NCBI GenBank assembly: GCA_015067435.1
Contig: SVMM01000003.1
Coordinates: forward strand, 124,001 to 188,000
Direction: 5' to 3'
Source: Oscillospiraceae bacterium
Lineage (GTDB): Bacteria; Bacillota; Clostridia; Oscillospirales; Oscillospiraceae
Length of the DNA stretch: 64,000 nt
The notes under the pieces were generated by a model. That model ran no database searches. It had not been told where the DNA came from and saw only the letters and a program-made list of their open reading frames with translations. Each line of letters begins with the position of its first letter. The first letter of the stretch is position 1. Position numbers and translations under genes: made by a program. This document shows, in pieces, positions 51,449 through 59,920 of this stretch.

Positions 51449-53626
51449 TCACTCGTCCGCGTGGGATTCCGCGATCCGGCGGATCTCGTCCTCGGCATGG
51501 AGGAACGCCTCGACCACCGCGGGGTCGAAGTGCGTGCCGGAGCCCTCGCGAATGGCCTCCGTCGCGCTCTCGACCGAGTGCGGCTCCTTGTAGCTGCGGC
51601 GGGAAACCAGCGCGTCGAACACGTCCGCCACCGCCATGATCCGCGCCGAAAGCGGGATCTCCTCGCCGGAGATGCCGTGGGGATAGCCCGTGCCGTTCCA
51701 TTTCTCATGGTGGTAGGCGGCAAGGTTCTGCGCCTCCTCCAGATAGCCGGAGTCCTCCGGCACGATGGCGATGGCGCGGCCGATGATCTGGCTGCCGGCG
51801 GTGGTGTGGCCCTTCATCTGCGCGAATTCCTCGTCGGTGAGGCGCGACGGCTTGTTGAGGATGGCGTCGGGCACCTGGATCTTGCCGATGTCGTGCAGCG
51901 GCGCGGAGCGGATCACGTCTTTGATGTACTGGTCGGTGAGAATGTCGGTGTGGACGCCGTCGCGGCGCATCTGCTCCATGATCGCCTTGGTGTATTCGGC
52001 GGTCTTGCGGATGTGGTGGCCGGTGTAGCGGTCGCGGCTCTCCACGATGTCCGCGAGGACCATGATGAGCCCCTCCTGCAGCTTGCTGATCTCCTCGCTC
52101 TTCTCCTGCGAGTCGGAGATGTAGCGCACGGTGTCCTCCGTGGTCTTTTCCAGCGCCGTGTAGAGGTGCTCGATCTCGTCGCCGGTGCGAATGCCCAGCT
52201 CGTGGATGCGGTCGAGGCTGTCCGTGCGCGCCTCCTCGCTGTTGTAGGCGAAGGCGCCGGCGGCAAGCGCCATGGTGTTGATCGGGAACGTAATGTTGTA
52301 CTCCGCGAGCCACAGGCTCAGCGCCAGCACCAGCACCAGAAAGCCGAAGAACAGCGAGATCACCTTGGCGATGAACGAATACTCGTCCGCTTTCAGCTGC
52401 GCCATGGAGATATCCGCCGCGGCGTAGCAGCGGCAGATGCCGTCCTCGTCGTACACCGGCTCGTATGCCATCAGGAGCCAGCCGAAGTTGTCGTTGGAGA
52501 TGATCGCCTTATCGATGGGCTTGCCCGCGAGGAGCTCGGATTCATAGCGCTTGAGCGCTTTTTCCAGCGGGAGGACGTCGCCCGGCTTGTTGCCCGCCAC
52601 ATCCTCGGTGTCCAGGTCGAAGACCACGTGGACGCCGTCCGGCCGGAACTGGTAGACATAGAGATACATGACGCCGGGGGAACCGGCGCGGATATGCTCC
52701 AGCTGCTCCTTCGTCTCCAGGTAGCCCTCCGCCGCCTCGCCATGCGCGATGAAGTCGTTCACGCGGCTGGGATCGATGACCTCGGCGGCAAGGCTCGCCG
52801 CGCCGAAGCCCAACTCCGCCTTGTCCGCCTCCACGGCGCTGCTGAACAGACGATAGCTGATGGTCGCCGCCGAGACGGAGATCACCACGGTGGCGGCGGC
52901 GATCAGAATGAGGATCTTCGAGCGCAGCGACATCGTGCGCGAGTAGCGGCGCTGCGCCGCCTTCTTCGCCTCGTCGTTCAGCGGCACCTGCTGCCAGCCG
53001 AAGGACTGGAAGCTCTCGATCCACTTCTTCGGCATCAGCCGCCACAGCGCCACGGCGGCGACGATGGTGACCGCCTTGTCCGCGAGGTCGATCAGCATAT
53101 TGGCGCTGAACAGTCCCCAGAAGGGCGTCATGCCGTAGCGCGCGCAGATCGCGTTGCTTAGGTCGGTGGCGATGTCCTCCCCGATCTGGAAGCCGTTCAA
53201 AAGCCACGTCAGAACGGAGCCGAGGCCGCCGCCGATGAGCGCGAGCAGCACGGTGGTCAGCAGGATGCCAGGGATCTTTTGCAGCCAGCCCCTCTTGGCG
53301 GCGTAGGCGGCGGTCAGGCCGATCAGCACGCTGAGCGAGCCGTAATACGCGGTGAAGGGGTCGGAAACGCTGGCAACGGCGTTCGTGAGGAAGCCCACCG
53401 CGACGCCCGGCAGAAAACCGCCCGCCGCAGCGGCGACGATGGTGCCGATGTTGTCCAGATACAGCGTCAGCCCCAGCGCGCCGACGAGCTTGATCCCCAG
53501 AATGTTGATCAGCAGGCATCCCGCGCTGAGCATAAGAACCGAATAGATCCCCATTCTGCGCTCCCGCACGCTGTCCGGTCTGGAATGAGGCTCGGCAAAA
53601 TAGCTGTTGTCAGAATACTGGCGCAT
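51449..53626 (-). CDS. HD-GYP phosphodiesterase with ECF-S-like membrane N-terminus
   Basis: This 725-residue protein has six or so helices at about 25-205, rich in small residues (G-A-L-G-L-T-L-Y-L-D-N-I-G-T, F-L-P-G-V-A-V-G-F-L-T-N). They look like an ECF-transporter S-component. An external sensor domain follows between helices near 240 and 430, then a linker helix. The HD-GYP domain (about 545-715) has H-D-I-G-K-I-Q-V-P, M-K-G-H-T, Y-H-H-E-K-W-N-G-T-G-Y-P and A-D-V-F-D-A-L, the complete metal and c-di-GMP hydrolase set. I start at ATG 53626, because the ribosome site GGAGGG abuts the earlier ATG (53632) too closely. Confidence 0.88.
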   Translation of the reverse strand: MRQYSDNSYFAEPHSRPDSVRERRMGIYSVLMLSAGCLLINILGIKLVGALGLTLYLDNIGTIVAAAAGGFLPGVAVGFLTNAVASVSDPFTAYYGSLSVLIGLTAAYAAKRGWLQKIPGILLTTVLLALIGGGLGSVLTWLLNGFQIGEDIATDLSNAICARYGMTPFWGLFSANMLIDLADKAVTIVAAVALWRLMPKKWIESFQSFGWQQVPLNDEAKKAAQRRYSRTMSLRSKILILIAAATVVISVSAATISYRLFSSAVEADKAELGFGAASLAAEVIDPSRVNDFIAHGEAAEGYLETKEQLEHIRAGSPGVMYLYVYQFRPDGVHVVFDLDTEDVAGNKPGDVLPLEKALKRYESELLAGKPIDKAIISNDNFGWLLMAYEPVYDEDGICRCYAAADISMAQLKADEYSFIAKVISLFFGFLVLVLALSLWLAEYNITFPINTMALAAGAFAYNSEEARTDSLDRIHELGIRTGDEIEHLYTALEKTTEDTVRYISDSQEKSEEISKLQEGLIMVLADIVESRDRYTGHHIRKTAEYTKAIMEQMRRDGVHTDILTDQYIKDVIRSAPLHDIGKIQVPDAILNKPSRLTDEEFAQMKGHTTAGSQIIGRAIAIVPEDSGYLEEAQNLAAYHHEKWNGTGYPHGISGEEIPLSARIMAVADVFDALVSRRSYKEPHSVESATEAIREGSGTHFDPAVVEAFLHAEDEIRRIAESHADE

Positions 53627-53732
53627 GGACATCCCTCCAAAGGTTGCATCAAATCCATACTGATTTTAGTGAAGCGCGGCGGTCTTGTCAATGCTTTTCC
53701 CCGCCGCGCCGCCATGTTTTTTCAAAACGGAC

Positions 53733-53756
53733 GCCGCCCTCCGCGGGGAGGGCGGC
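53733..53756 (-). terminator. Terminator of the twin-protein operon
   Basis: A 10-bp GC-rich stem (53733-53742 and 53747-53756) followed on the minus strand by a short, weak T-rich stretch. Confidence 0.6.
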
Positions 53757-53765
53757 ATTCGTTTC

Positions 53766-55058
53766 TCATTCGAACGCGTCAAGCTGGAAGCGGTTGAACA
53801 GCACGCGCCCCTTGCGGAGGTATTCCGCCGTCATCACGTCGAATTTGACGTTGTAGAAGCCGGGGATCGGGTTCATCCGCAAATCGTTCGAGCCGAACAC
53901 AAGCTCAAGAATATAGCCGTACGCGTCGTCGTATTCGTAATCATCCCGTACCTTGATCCGCGCGTCCTTGAACGGGGACGGCCGGTATCCGTCGACGATG
54001 ATATCGTATACCTTTTTTCCAATCAGCTTTTTCACCTCCGACGTCACGGTGCAGTTGCACCAGACCGTGATTTTCTCGCCGACCGGCAACGGGTTTTTGC
54101 TGTTGACGGCAACGCGGAAGATCAGCTCGGTGGGCTCGACGTCGACCTCGTAATACTCCATCCGCATGTCGCGGATGCGCGGGTCGCTGCCCAGCGAGAT
54201 GTAACGCTCAATATCGGAAACGTTGTCGAAATAATCACGTGTATCGGGGTTTTTCGGCGTTTTCGCGCCCGTCGGTACGGATGCCGGCGCGGGCGCGGGT
54301 TCCGGTTCCGGTTTCGGCATTGGCTCGGGTTCCGGCGTCAGTTCGGGCTCGGGTGCAGACGCAGGCGCGGGCTCGGGTTCCGGTTCCGCCATGCTGTATC
54401 CGGACGGGATGTACGCGTCCTCGTTCTCGTCGTTTGTCTCCTCGAAGAAGGGATAGGCCTCCATCCGCGCGTCTCTGGACAGCTTCGCGCCGCCGATGTC
54501 CAGCCCAACGATGTAGGTGCCGTCCTTGATCCACGTCAGCTCGTCCAGCGGGACGCTCATCGCCGCGTCAAAGCGCCAGACGCCATCCTCAAATTCCATC
54601 CCGTGGTGTTGGTTGACCGTCATCGGCACCAGACGGATGCTGGTATCGACCTCCCGGTAGTCCTCAAGGCCGTAGCCGCTCCCGACGCCGAACTTCCTTC
54701 TTCTTTCCCAGTACTCGTCCTGCGAAACGTCGTCGTGCAGGAAGCGGAGCAGGGTCAGTTGCACCAGCACATCTTCGAACTTCTCCGGCGGTCTCCTGCG
54801 GTCTGAGCACTTGAGATACACGCGCATGAAATGTCCCTCGCCGTCGGGGCGCACCTGACGATCCATCGTCGCGTCCCGCACCTCAAGGCCCTCGACGTCC
54901 GGGTTTGCGCCGAGGGTTTGGACAAACTGGCTGTAGGGAACGAAGATGCTCGACGGCTCCCACGGGTCTTTCGCGCTCTGCGGCGCGGGCGCGGGAGCAG
55001 GCTGCGGCGTGGGTTTCGGCGGCGGATTCCCCGTTTCGTTCTGAAAGAATAAGCCCAT
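53766..55058 (-). CDS. Unrecognised protein with Pro/Glu linkers and shared N-terminal octapeptide
   Basis: This 430-residue protein starts M-G-L-F-F-Q-N-E, exactly as its upstream neighbour does. A Pro/Ala/Gln linker (8-30) leads to a globular domain of about 190 residues (F-V-P-Y-S-Q-F-V, W-R-F-D-A-A-M-S-V-P-L, Y-I-V-G-L-D-I-G-G-A-K-L). A Pro-Glu repeat linker follows at about 220-265, then a second beta-rich domain (D-P-R-I-R-D-M-R-M-E-Y-Y-E-V-D to the end). There is no signal peptide or membrane helix, so it is cytoplasmic. I do not recognise either domain. Last gene of the four-gene operon, 21 bases after its neighbour; GGGAGGAGATGGT precedes ATG. Confidence 0.6.
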   Translation of the reverse strand: MGLFFQNETGNPPPKPTPQPAPAPAPQSAKDPWEPSSIFVPYSQFVQTLGANPDVEGLEVRDATMDRQVRPDGEGHFMRVYLKCSDRRRPPEKFEDVLVQLTLLRFLHDDVSQDEYWERRRKFGVGSGYGLEDYREVDTSIRLVPMTVNQHHGMEFEDGVWRFDAAMSVPLDELTWIKDGTYIVGLDIGGAKLSRDARMEAYPFFEETNDENEDAYIPSGYSMAEPEPEPAPASAPEPELTPEPEPMPKPEPEPAPAPASVPTGAKTPKNPDTRDYFDNVSDIERYISLGSDPRIRDMRMEYYEVDVEPTELIFRVAVNSKNPLPVGEKITVWCNCTVTSEVKKLIGKKVYDIIVDGYRPSPFKDARIKVRDDYEYDDAYGYILELVFGSNDLRMNPIPGFYNVKFDVMTAEYLRKGRVLFNRFQLDAFE

Positions 55059-55079
55059 ACCATCTCCTCCCTTGCGGCG

Positions 55080-55646
55080 TCAGACCTTGAACTCGTCAAC
55101 GCAGGCGAACGGCGCCTTGAGCGCGTCGCCGGTGATTGAGACGCTCAGGCGGTGCGTGCCGCGCTTGATGTTCCCGTTGATCCCGTCGGAGGCGCCGGAA
55201 TACTCCAGACTGAACTCGATCTCGTACGTCCCGTCCTCCAGACGCTTGGCCTTGGGCTTTCCGCTGCCGTCCGATCTGTGGACCACGGAGAGCTTGCGCG
55301 GCTTGGGCCCGTTCGTGCGCAGGACGGTCGACTCATTGTTGAACAGGCCGATGTGCGTGATCTCGACGTCGCAGTCCAGCGTGATGTGGGCGGGCGGCAG
55401 CACGTCGGCAAGCAGGATCAGATGGAAGAAGACCCCGTTCTGGATCACCCCGTCGACCCACAGCTTTTTGATGGCAAGCGAGCCCTCCGACACCTGCGGC
55501 TTCGCCGCCTGCGGCGCGGCCTGCTGCGTCGCGGGCGCGCTTGCGCTCTTCGGCGCGGTCTGCGGCGCATTCGCGCCCGGGGCGGTTGGTTTCGGCGTAC
55601 TCTGCGGCGCGGGAGACGCGGGTTCGTTTTGAAAGAATAAGCCCAT
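55080..55646 (-). CDS. Unrecognised protein with shared N-terminal octapeptide
   Basis: This 188-residue protein has the same M-G-L-F-F-Q-N-E start, an Ala/Pro/Gln linker to about residue 55, and one beta-rich domain (L-A-I-K-K-L-W-V-D-G-V-I, I-T-L-D-C-D-V-E-I-T, Y-E-I-E-F-S-L-E-Y-S-G). It resembles the C-terminal domain of the next gene in general character (predicted extended strands), but I cannot show homology. ATG 55646 has GGGGGAGG upstream; the frame is open to 55799 only because it runs through the broken YbjQ-type gene. Probably cytoplasmic. Function unknown. Confidence 0.6.
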   Translation of the reverse strand: MGLFFQNEPASPAPQSTPKPTAPGANAPQTAPKSASAPATQQAAPQAAKPQVSEGSLAIKKLWVDGVIQNGVFFHLILLADVLPPAHITLDCDVEITHIGLFNNESTVLRTNGPKPRKLSVVHRSDGSGKPKAKRLEDGTYEIEFSLEYSGASDGINGNIKRGTHRLSVSITGDALKAPFACVDEFKV

Positions 55647-55663
55647 GTCGTTTCCTCCCCCTT

Positions 55664-55951
55664 TTATTCCACCACCACGGCGGTGCCCATCAGGACGTAG
55701 TAGCCCTTTTTCGACCATCCGCCGCAGATATTGGTCAATCCCGTCGTCTGCGTCAGCCCGATCGCGCCGTTGTAGCCAATTTCCTGCAGAGAGCGGCAAA
55801 GGGAGTTCGCCGCCTTTTCTATGGCGGAAGTAACCACAGCCTCGCTGTTCACATTTATGTTATCGGTAATTTAATCGCCCACGCCCCAGACAGGGCCGAT
55901 CGTCCGGGTGATCCTGCGCCCCACGATGCTGTCCGTTGTGGAAAGATACAT
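55664..55951 (-). pseudogene. YbjQ-type (heavy-metal-binding domain) gene interrupted by in-frame TAA
   Basis: Reading from ATG 55951 (GAGGAAGGGG upstream), 26 codons give M-Y-L-S-T-T-D-S-I-V-G-R-R-I-T, the start of the YbjQ/DUF74 family, up to W-G-V-G-D. A TAA follows at 55871-55873. The same frame continues I-T-D-N-I-N-V-N and on to a family-like end G-T-A-V-V-V-E at 55664. The whole would be a 95-residue YbjQ-like protein with one nonsense codon. A GTG at 55852 could restart the second part (62 residues) but has no ribosome site. It is either a fresh pseudogene or a base error. It lies 15 bases after the SLH protein and 17 before the twin proteins. Confidence 0.7.
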
Positions 55952-55966
55952 GATTTTACCCCTTCC

Positions 55967-58900
55967 TCACTTTTTCTCGCGCACGAGGTAATAGTAGCCC
56001 GCCGGATCGTCGTACTGGAGATACATGTCGTCGATCCAGTCCGACTCGATGATCGTCAGGCCGTTGCCGAAATTCTGAAAAGTCAGGCCGTTGTAGCTGT
56101 CCGCGGCGTCGCGGTCGGAATAGTTCGACGCCCACGCGTAGGCTGTGCCAAGCAGAAAATCCTGTGCCTCGTAGCTGCTCTGCCGCGCGCCGCCCGCCAT
56201 CACGTAGAGCTGGTAGGAGAAGCCGTCGTCGCTGTCGCTGCTTTCGATGTAGAGCACGGCGCGCCCGTCGTCGCGGACATACTTGCCGGAGGTAAAGTAT
56301 CTGCGCCCGTAGCCCTCGCCCTCGGCGGTCCAGCTCCAGTCCTTCGGCGTAAAGCCGGTGACGTCGTTGTCGTCGGCGGTCAACAGGCCGCTGCCCTGCG
56401 GCGGCGTGGTCGGCGTCGTCGGTGTCGTCGGGGTCGTCGGTGTGGTTGGAGTGGTCGGGGTTGTCGGCGTCGTCGACTGGATGACGCCGCCGCTGTAGCC
56501 GCTCTTCTCACCGACGACGCTCTCGAACATGCGCAGCATCGTGGCGACCGCCTGCTCCGTCGTGAACGTGCCCGCCGGCATGAAGTTGTTGTTCTGATCG
56601 CCGCCCATGACGCGCGCGCCGCTGTACGGCGAGGTCACGGAGCTTATTTTGTTGATGTAGACCTGCGCCCAGTTGTTCGGCGCGTCGTTGAAGTGCTTCG
56701 CGCCGGACTCGCTTGTCAGCTTGCCGAGCAGCTCCGCCATCGTGACGAGCATCTTCGCCGCCTGCTCGCGCGTGATCGTGTTCTCCGGGCGGAACGAACC
56801 GTCCTCAAAACCGTTCACGATGCCCGTGCCGTAGGCAAAGGCAACCGCGGGGTCGCTGTACTGGCTGTCAAACGCGTTTCCGGGCTTTCTGGCATACTGC
56901 GCCATTTCCTCGTCGGTCATGCCCGTCGACGCCTTGACGGTGTTGTAGACAAGCTGGGCGAACTCGCGGCGCGTGATGTTGCCCGTCAGCTTGCCCATCA
57001 GCGCGTCGGGGATGATGTTCATGTTGTCCGCGAGCGCCAGCTCTTCCTCCGCCCACGAGCTGTAGCGTGCGCCGGAGCGTCTGCGGTGGAAGGTTTCGGC
57101 CGTGTCGCCGCTGTTGCGGCGGCTGCTGACGATCTGCGCGGAGTTGCCGTCCGCTTTCTGCGTGGCATTGTTCGCGATCTGCCGCGTGTCGGCGGTCGGC
57201 TGCTGGGGCGTCGCGGTCTGCGCCGTGCCGCCGTCGGCGGTCGCGGTGCCCTTTGCGATCTCCTGCCCGTCGGAGGAGAGCGTGGTGCTGTTGCCGCTTG
57301 ACGTGATATCCACGCCCTTCGAGGTATCGACGTTCTCGAAGCCCACGCTGTCGGTCGTACCGGAGACGGTGATATCCGACGTGCCGCTGTCGGTCGTGAC
57401 CTTCGCGCCGTCCGCGGCCGGGGTGATTGTGATCTCGCCCGCGCCCGTTTCGACCGTCGTGCCAAAGAGGTCGCCCTTCATCTTGTTCGAGGCGACGGCG
57501 AGCGTGCCCTCGGTGCCGTCGGTCCTTGCGGTGACGGAACCGTCGGGATTCATCGTCATTTCGTTCGCGCCGTCGGTGATGAGCGCGGTGGTGCCGGCGG
57601 TCTCCGCGCTGGCGTAGGTGCCGCCGATACGGCGCACGCGGATACTCTCGCCGCCCTGCACCGTGACATAGATCACGGTCTCGTCGCTGCCGACCGTCTT
57701 CTCCGCCACAACGGGAAGGCTGCCCGCTACCGTGTCGCCCGTGACGGTCGAGCTTTTGTCGCCGACGATGACCTCCGCGCCGCCGTCCGTGGTGACGACC
57801 ACCTTCGTCGCGGGAACGGCGGGATAGCTCAGCGCGGCGTTGTAACTATCCGCCGCCTTTTCGGTCGGCTTGACGAAGATGCTGGCGGAATAGCGTGCAA
57901 ACGAGGCGTCCCCGTCCGGAGTAATGTAGAGATACTGCGTCACTTCGGGATCGTTCGGGTCATAGACGCTCACCTTATAGTCGTGTCCCGTATCCTCCAC
58001 CTTGAAGGCGAGCACCGCGTGGTTGTATCTGACCTTTTCCGTCCCCTCCTCCCTCGTATATCTGAAGCCGACCACGACGGGGCTTTTCGGGTCGTTTTGC
58101 AGACGCTCGACCAGCTCGAGAGCGCTGGTTCTGCTCGGGGGATTGCCACCGCTCAGGTTGGCGTTCCGAATGCGCGTGAAATTGCTGTTGACCTGATAGA
58201 ACGCGATGTAATGCGCGAGCGTCTGATTGTCCGCGGGCTTAGCGAGGCTGTACGCGTCCGCCGCCCCGCCGACCTGATTCAGGCCGATCTTCTCCTCAAA
58301 GAGCAGGCCGCTCATGATGGACATGCCGCGGCAGTCTCCCCCCCATTCTTCGCTCAGCATGAGGTTGATTGCAGCGATCTGGTTGGCGTCGCGCCCGCTT
58401 ATCAGCGCGTCGTACGACGCCTCGTCGAGCAGGAAGCCGTCCGTGCCGTCCGCGAATTCCGCGCCGCGGAAGATCTTCGGGCGCTGGGGGCGCGGACCCG
58501 TCTCGAAGAAGAACTCATACTCGTTGTCAAAGGAGAAATTGTCGCGCCCCATGGTGTATTCCTTCTCCTGCGGCTGCGCGGGCACGCCGTCGACAGCCTT
58601 AAAGGTAAACCCACAGGGGAGGTACATGGGAATGCCGCCGGTTTCGCTTGCGTATCCGTGCATCCTCGTCGTATATCCCTTGCTGCTGTCGCTGTACTGC
58701 GCGATCCAGAGCTCATAGGGATGGACAAAGACGCCGGTGTTCGTCATGTCGAAGATGACGGACTCCGCCCCGGAGCCGTTGACAAGACCCCATTTGACGC
58801 CGCCTTTCAGATAGCTGTCATAGGCGACCTCTTTGGGAAGACTGGGATCGCCGTACGGAACGTCCACGTACGCTATGTCATAGGTCACGCGGCCGGACAT

Positions 58901-59185
58901 ATTGTTTACGATTGCCTGAAACTGCGGTGATTTCATGTCCTCCTCCGAGGCGTACCGGTCAAATTGCGGCGTCTCCAGACGCTTGAAATCAAGCGTCGCC
59001 TTTCCGGTCGTGAGATTCAGGGTGAGGTCCAGCCGGCAAAGGTGGGTCTTGATCGTTAACTGATAGCCCAATCTGACCTCTGCGCTCAGATAGATCACGT
59101 CGTCCGCCGCCCGCGCGCGCGGGGGCAGAAAGCCAAATGCCATCACAAGGCAAAGGAACAGCGCGAGAAAACGTGTCTTTTTCAT
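55967..59185 (-). CDS. Large secreted SLH-domain protein with papain-like cysteine peptidase motif
   Basis: This 1072-residue protein has a signal peptide (1-26, ending A-R-A). The N-terminal half (about 27-450) contains G-G-D-C-R-G-M-S (candidate nucleophile Cys), later R-Y-N-H-A-V-L-A-F (His) and V-Y-D-P-N-D-P-E (Asp/Asn), the order seen in papain-like peptidases. A Thr/Gly-rich middle (470-680) looks like repetitive beta structure. SLH-type repeats follow at about 710-905 (I-T-R-R-E-F-A-Q-L-V-Y, F-R-P-E-N-T-I-T-R-E-Q-A-A-K-M, M-P-A-G-T-F-T-T-E-Q-A). A (Thr-Thr-Pro)n linker and a C-terminal domain of about 140 residues finish it. It is exported and wall-attached. Peptidase activity is inferred from motif order only. 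Confidence 0.75.
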   Translation of the reverse strand: MKKTRFLALFLCLVMAFGFLPPRARAADDVIYLSAEVRLGYQLTIKTHLCRLDLTLNLTTGKATLDFKRLETPQFDRYASEEDMKSPQFQAIVNNMSGRVTYDIAYVDVPYGDPSLPKEVAYDSYLKGGVKWGLVNGSGAESVIFDMTNTGVFVHPYELWIAQYSDSSKGYTTRMHGYASETGGIPMYLPCGFTFKAVDGVPAQPQEKEYTMGRDNFSFDNEYEFFFETGPRPQRPKIFRGAEFADGTDGFLLDEASYDALISGRDANQIAAINLMLSEEWGGDCRGMSIMSGLLFEEKIGLNQVGGAADAYSLAKPADNQTLAHYIAFYQVNSNFTRIRNANLSGGNPPSRTSALELVERLQNDPKSPVVVGFRYTREEGTEKVRYNHAVLAFKVEDTGHDYKVSVYDPNDPEVTQYLYITPDGDASFARYSASIFVKPTEKAADSYNAALSYPAVPATKVVVTTDGGAEVIVGDKSSTVTGDTVAGSLPVVAEKTVGSDETVIYVTVQGGESIRVRRIGGTYASAETAGTTALITDGANEMTMNPDGSVTARTDGTEGTLAVASNKMKGDLFGTTVETGAGEITITPAADGAKVTTDSGTSDITVSGTTDSVGFENVDTSKGVDITSSGNSTTLSSDGQEIAKGTATADGGTAQTATPQQPTADTRQIANNATQKADGNSAQIVSSRRNSGDTAETFHRRRSGARYSSWAEEELALADNMNIIPDALMGKLTGNITRREFAQLVYNTVKASTGMTDEEMAQYARKPGNAFDSQYSDPAVAFAYGTGIVNGFEDGSFRPENTITREQAAKMLVTMAELLGKLTSESGAKHFNDAPNNWAQVYINKISSVTSPYSGARVMGGDQNNNFMPAGTFTTEQAVATMLRMFESVVGEKSGYSGGVIQSTTPTTPTTPTTPTTPTTPTTPTTPPQGSGLLTADDNDVTGFTPKDWSWTAEGEGYGRRYFTSGKYVRDDGRAVLYIESSDSDDGFSYQLYVMAGGARQSSYEAQDFLLGTAYAWASNYSDRDAADSYNGLTFQNFGNGLTIIESDWIDDMYLQYDDPAGYYYLVREKK
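56405..56474. repeat. 9-bp tandem repeat coding for (Thr-Thr-Pro)n
   Basis: About seven to eight near-identical 9-bp units of the GGYGTCGTC type on the plus strand encode a rigid linker after the SLH domains. Copy number is likely variable. Confidence 0.7.
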
Positions 59186-59291
59186 GATGCGGTCTCCCTT
59201 CAGCGGTAAGAATCGGGCGATGATAGAATCATTATAGCCGAAAAAATATATTTGTATAGATTCCGGAGCACATAATTATTTTTCTCTCCCG
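59186..59291. other. Divergent regulatory interval
   Basis: On the minus strand a TATAAT (59231-59236) in GGCTATAAT context is the likely -10 of the SLH protein operon. No good -35 exists, so an activator or alternative sigma factor may be needed. The remaining bases are AT-rich with no other feature I can support. Confidence 0.4.
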
Positions 59292-59321
59292 TTGCCATAT
59301 CGCGCTCCGGTTTGCTACTAT
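59292..59321 (+). promoter_or_regulatory. Possible promoter of the ECF sigma operon
   Basis: TTGCCA (59292-59297), 18 bases, TACTAT (59316-59321), about 40 bases ahead of ATG. The fit is modest. Confidence 0.4.
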
Positions 59322-59362
59322 AGGGGTGAAGGGAACCTTTCGATTCACAGCGGAGGAACGGC

Positions 59363-59920
59363 ATGGAGGATCAAGCGATCATCGAACTGTATTTTGCCCG
59401 CAGCGAGGACGCCGTCGGCGAGACCGACCGCAAATACGGCGCGTTCTGCCGCCGCGTCGCATGCAATATTCTCAGCGTACGCGAGGATGCGGAGGAGTGC
59501 GTCAACGACACCTATCACGCCGCGTGGAACGCGATCCCGCCGGAGCGCCCCGCAAGCCTGCGGGCGTATCTCGGCGCGATCACGCGCAACCTGTCCGTCG
59601 CGCGCTGGCGCACGGAGCACGCGCAGAAGCGCTTCGCGGGGATGGAAACGCTGCTCAGCGAGCTGGACGAGTGCGTCCCCGCCCGCGAGGGCACGGAGGC
59701 GGACTTTGCGCGCGGCGAGCTCACGGAGGCAATCGCGGCGTGGCTGCGCGGTCTCGCGCCGGACGACCGCGCGCTCTTTGTGCGGCGCTACTGGTACGGC
59801 GACGCGGTCAAGGCGCTGGCGAAGGAGTGCGGCGTCGGCGAAAACCAGATGGCGCAGCGGATGCGAAGGCTCCGCAGAGGGCTGAGGGCGGCATTGGAGG
59901 AAGGAGGTTTTTCCGTATGA
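59363..59920 (+). CDS. ECF-type RNA polymerase sigma factor
   Basis: This 185-residue sigma factor has region 2 at about 10-85 (D-A-E-E-C-V-N-D-T-Y-H-A-A-W-N-A-I-P, then L-G-A-I-T-R-N-L-S). A short linker leads to region 4 (about 125-180) with L-A-P-D-D-R-A-L-F-V-R-R-Y-W and helix-turn-helix A-K-E-C-G-V-G-E-N-Q-M-A-Q-R-M. GGAGG lies 6 bases ahead of ATG. The stop overlaps the partner gene (ATGA). Its activity should be controlled by that membrane protein; its regulon may include itself or the divergent SLH operon. Confidence 0.92.
   Translation: MEDQAIIELYFARSEDAVGETDRKYGAFCRRVACNILSVREDAEECVNDTYHAAWNAIPPERPASLRAYLGAITRNLSVARWRTEHAQKRFAGMETLLSELDECVPAREGTEADFARGELTEAIAAWLRGLAPDDRALFVRRYWYGDAVKALAKECGVGENQMAQRMRRLRRGLRAALEEGGFSV

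Noticed and set aside
55664-55852. Independent 62-residue gene starting at GTG 55852
   Set aside because: It has no ribosome site and is the in-frame second half of a YbjQ-type gene whose first half lies directly upstream before a single TAA.
56405-56474. CRISPR-like short repeat array
   Set aside because: Nine-base perfect-tandem units without spacers, in frame inside a gene, encoding Thr-Thr-Pro.
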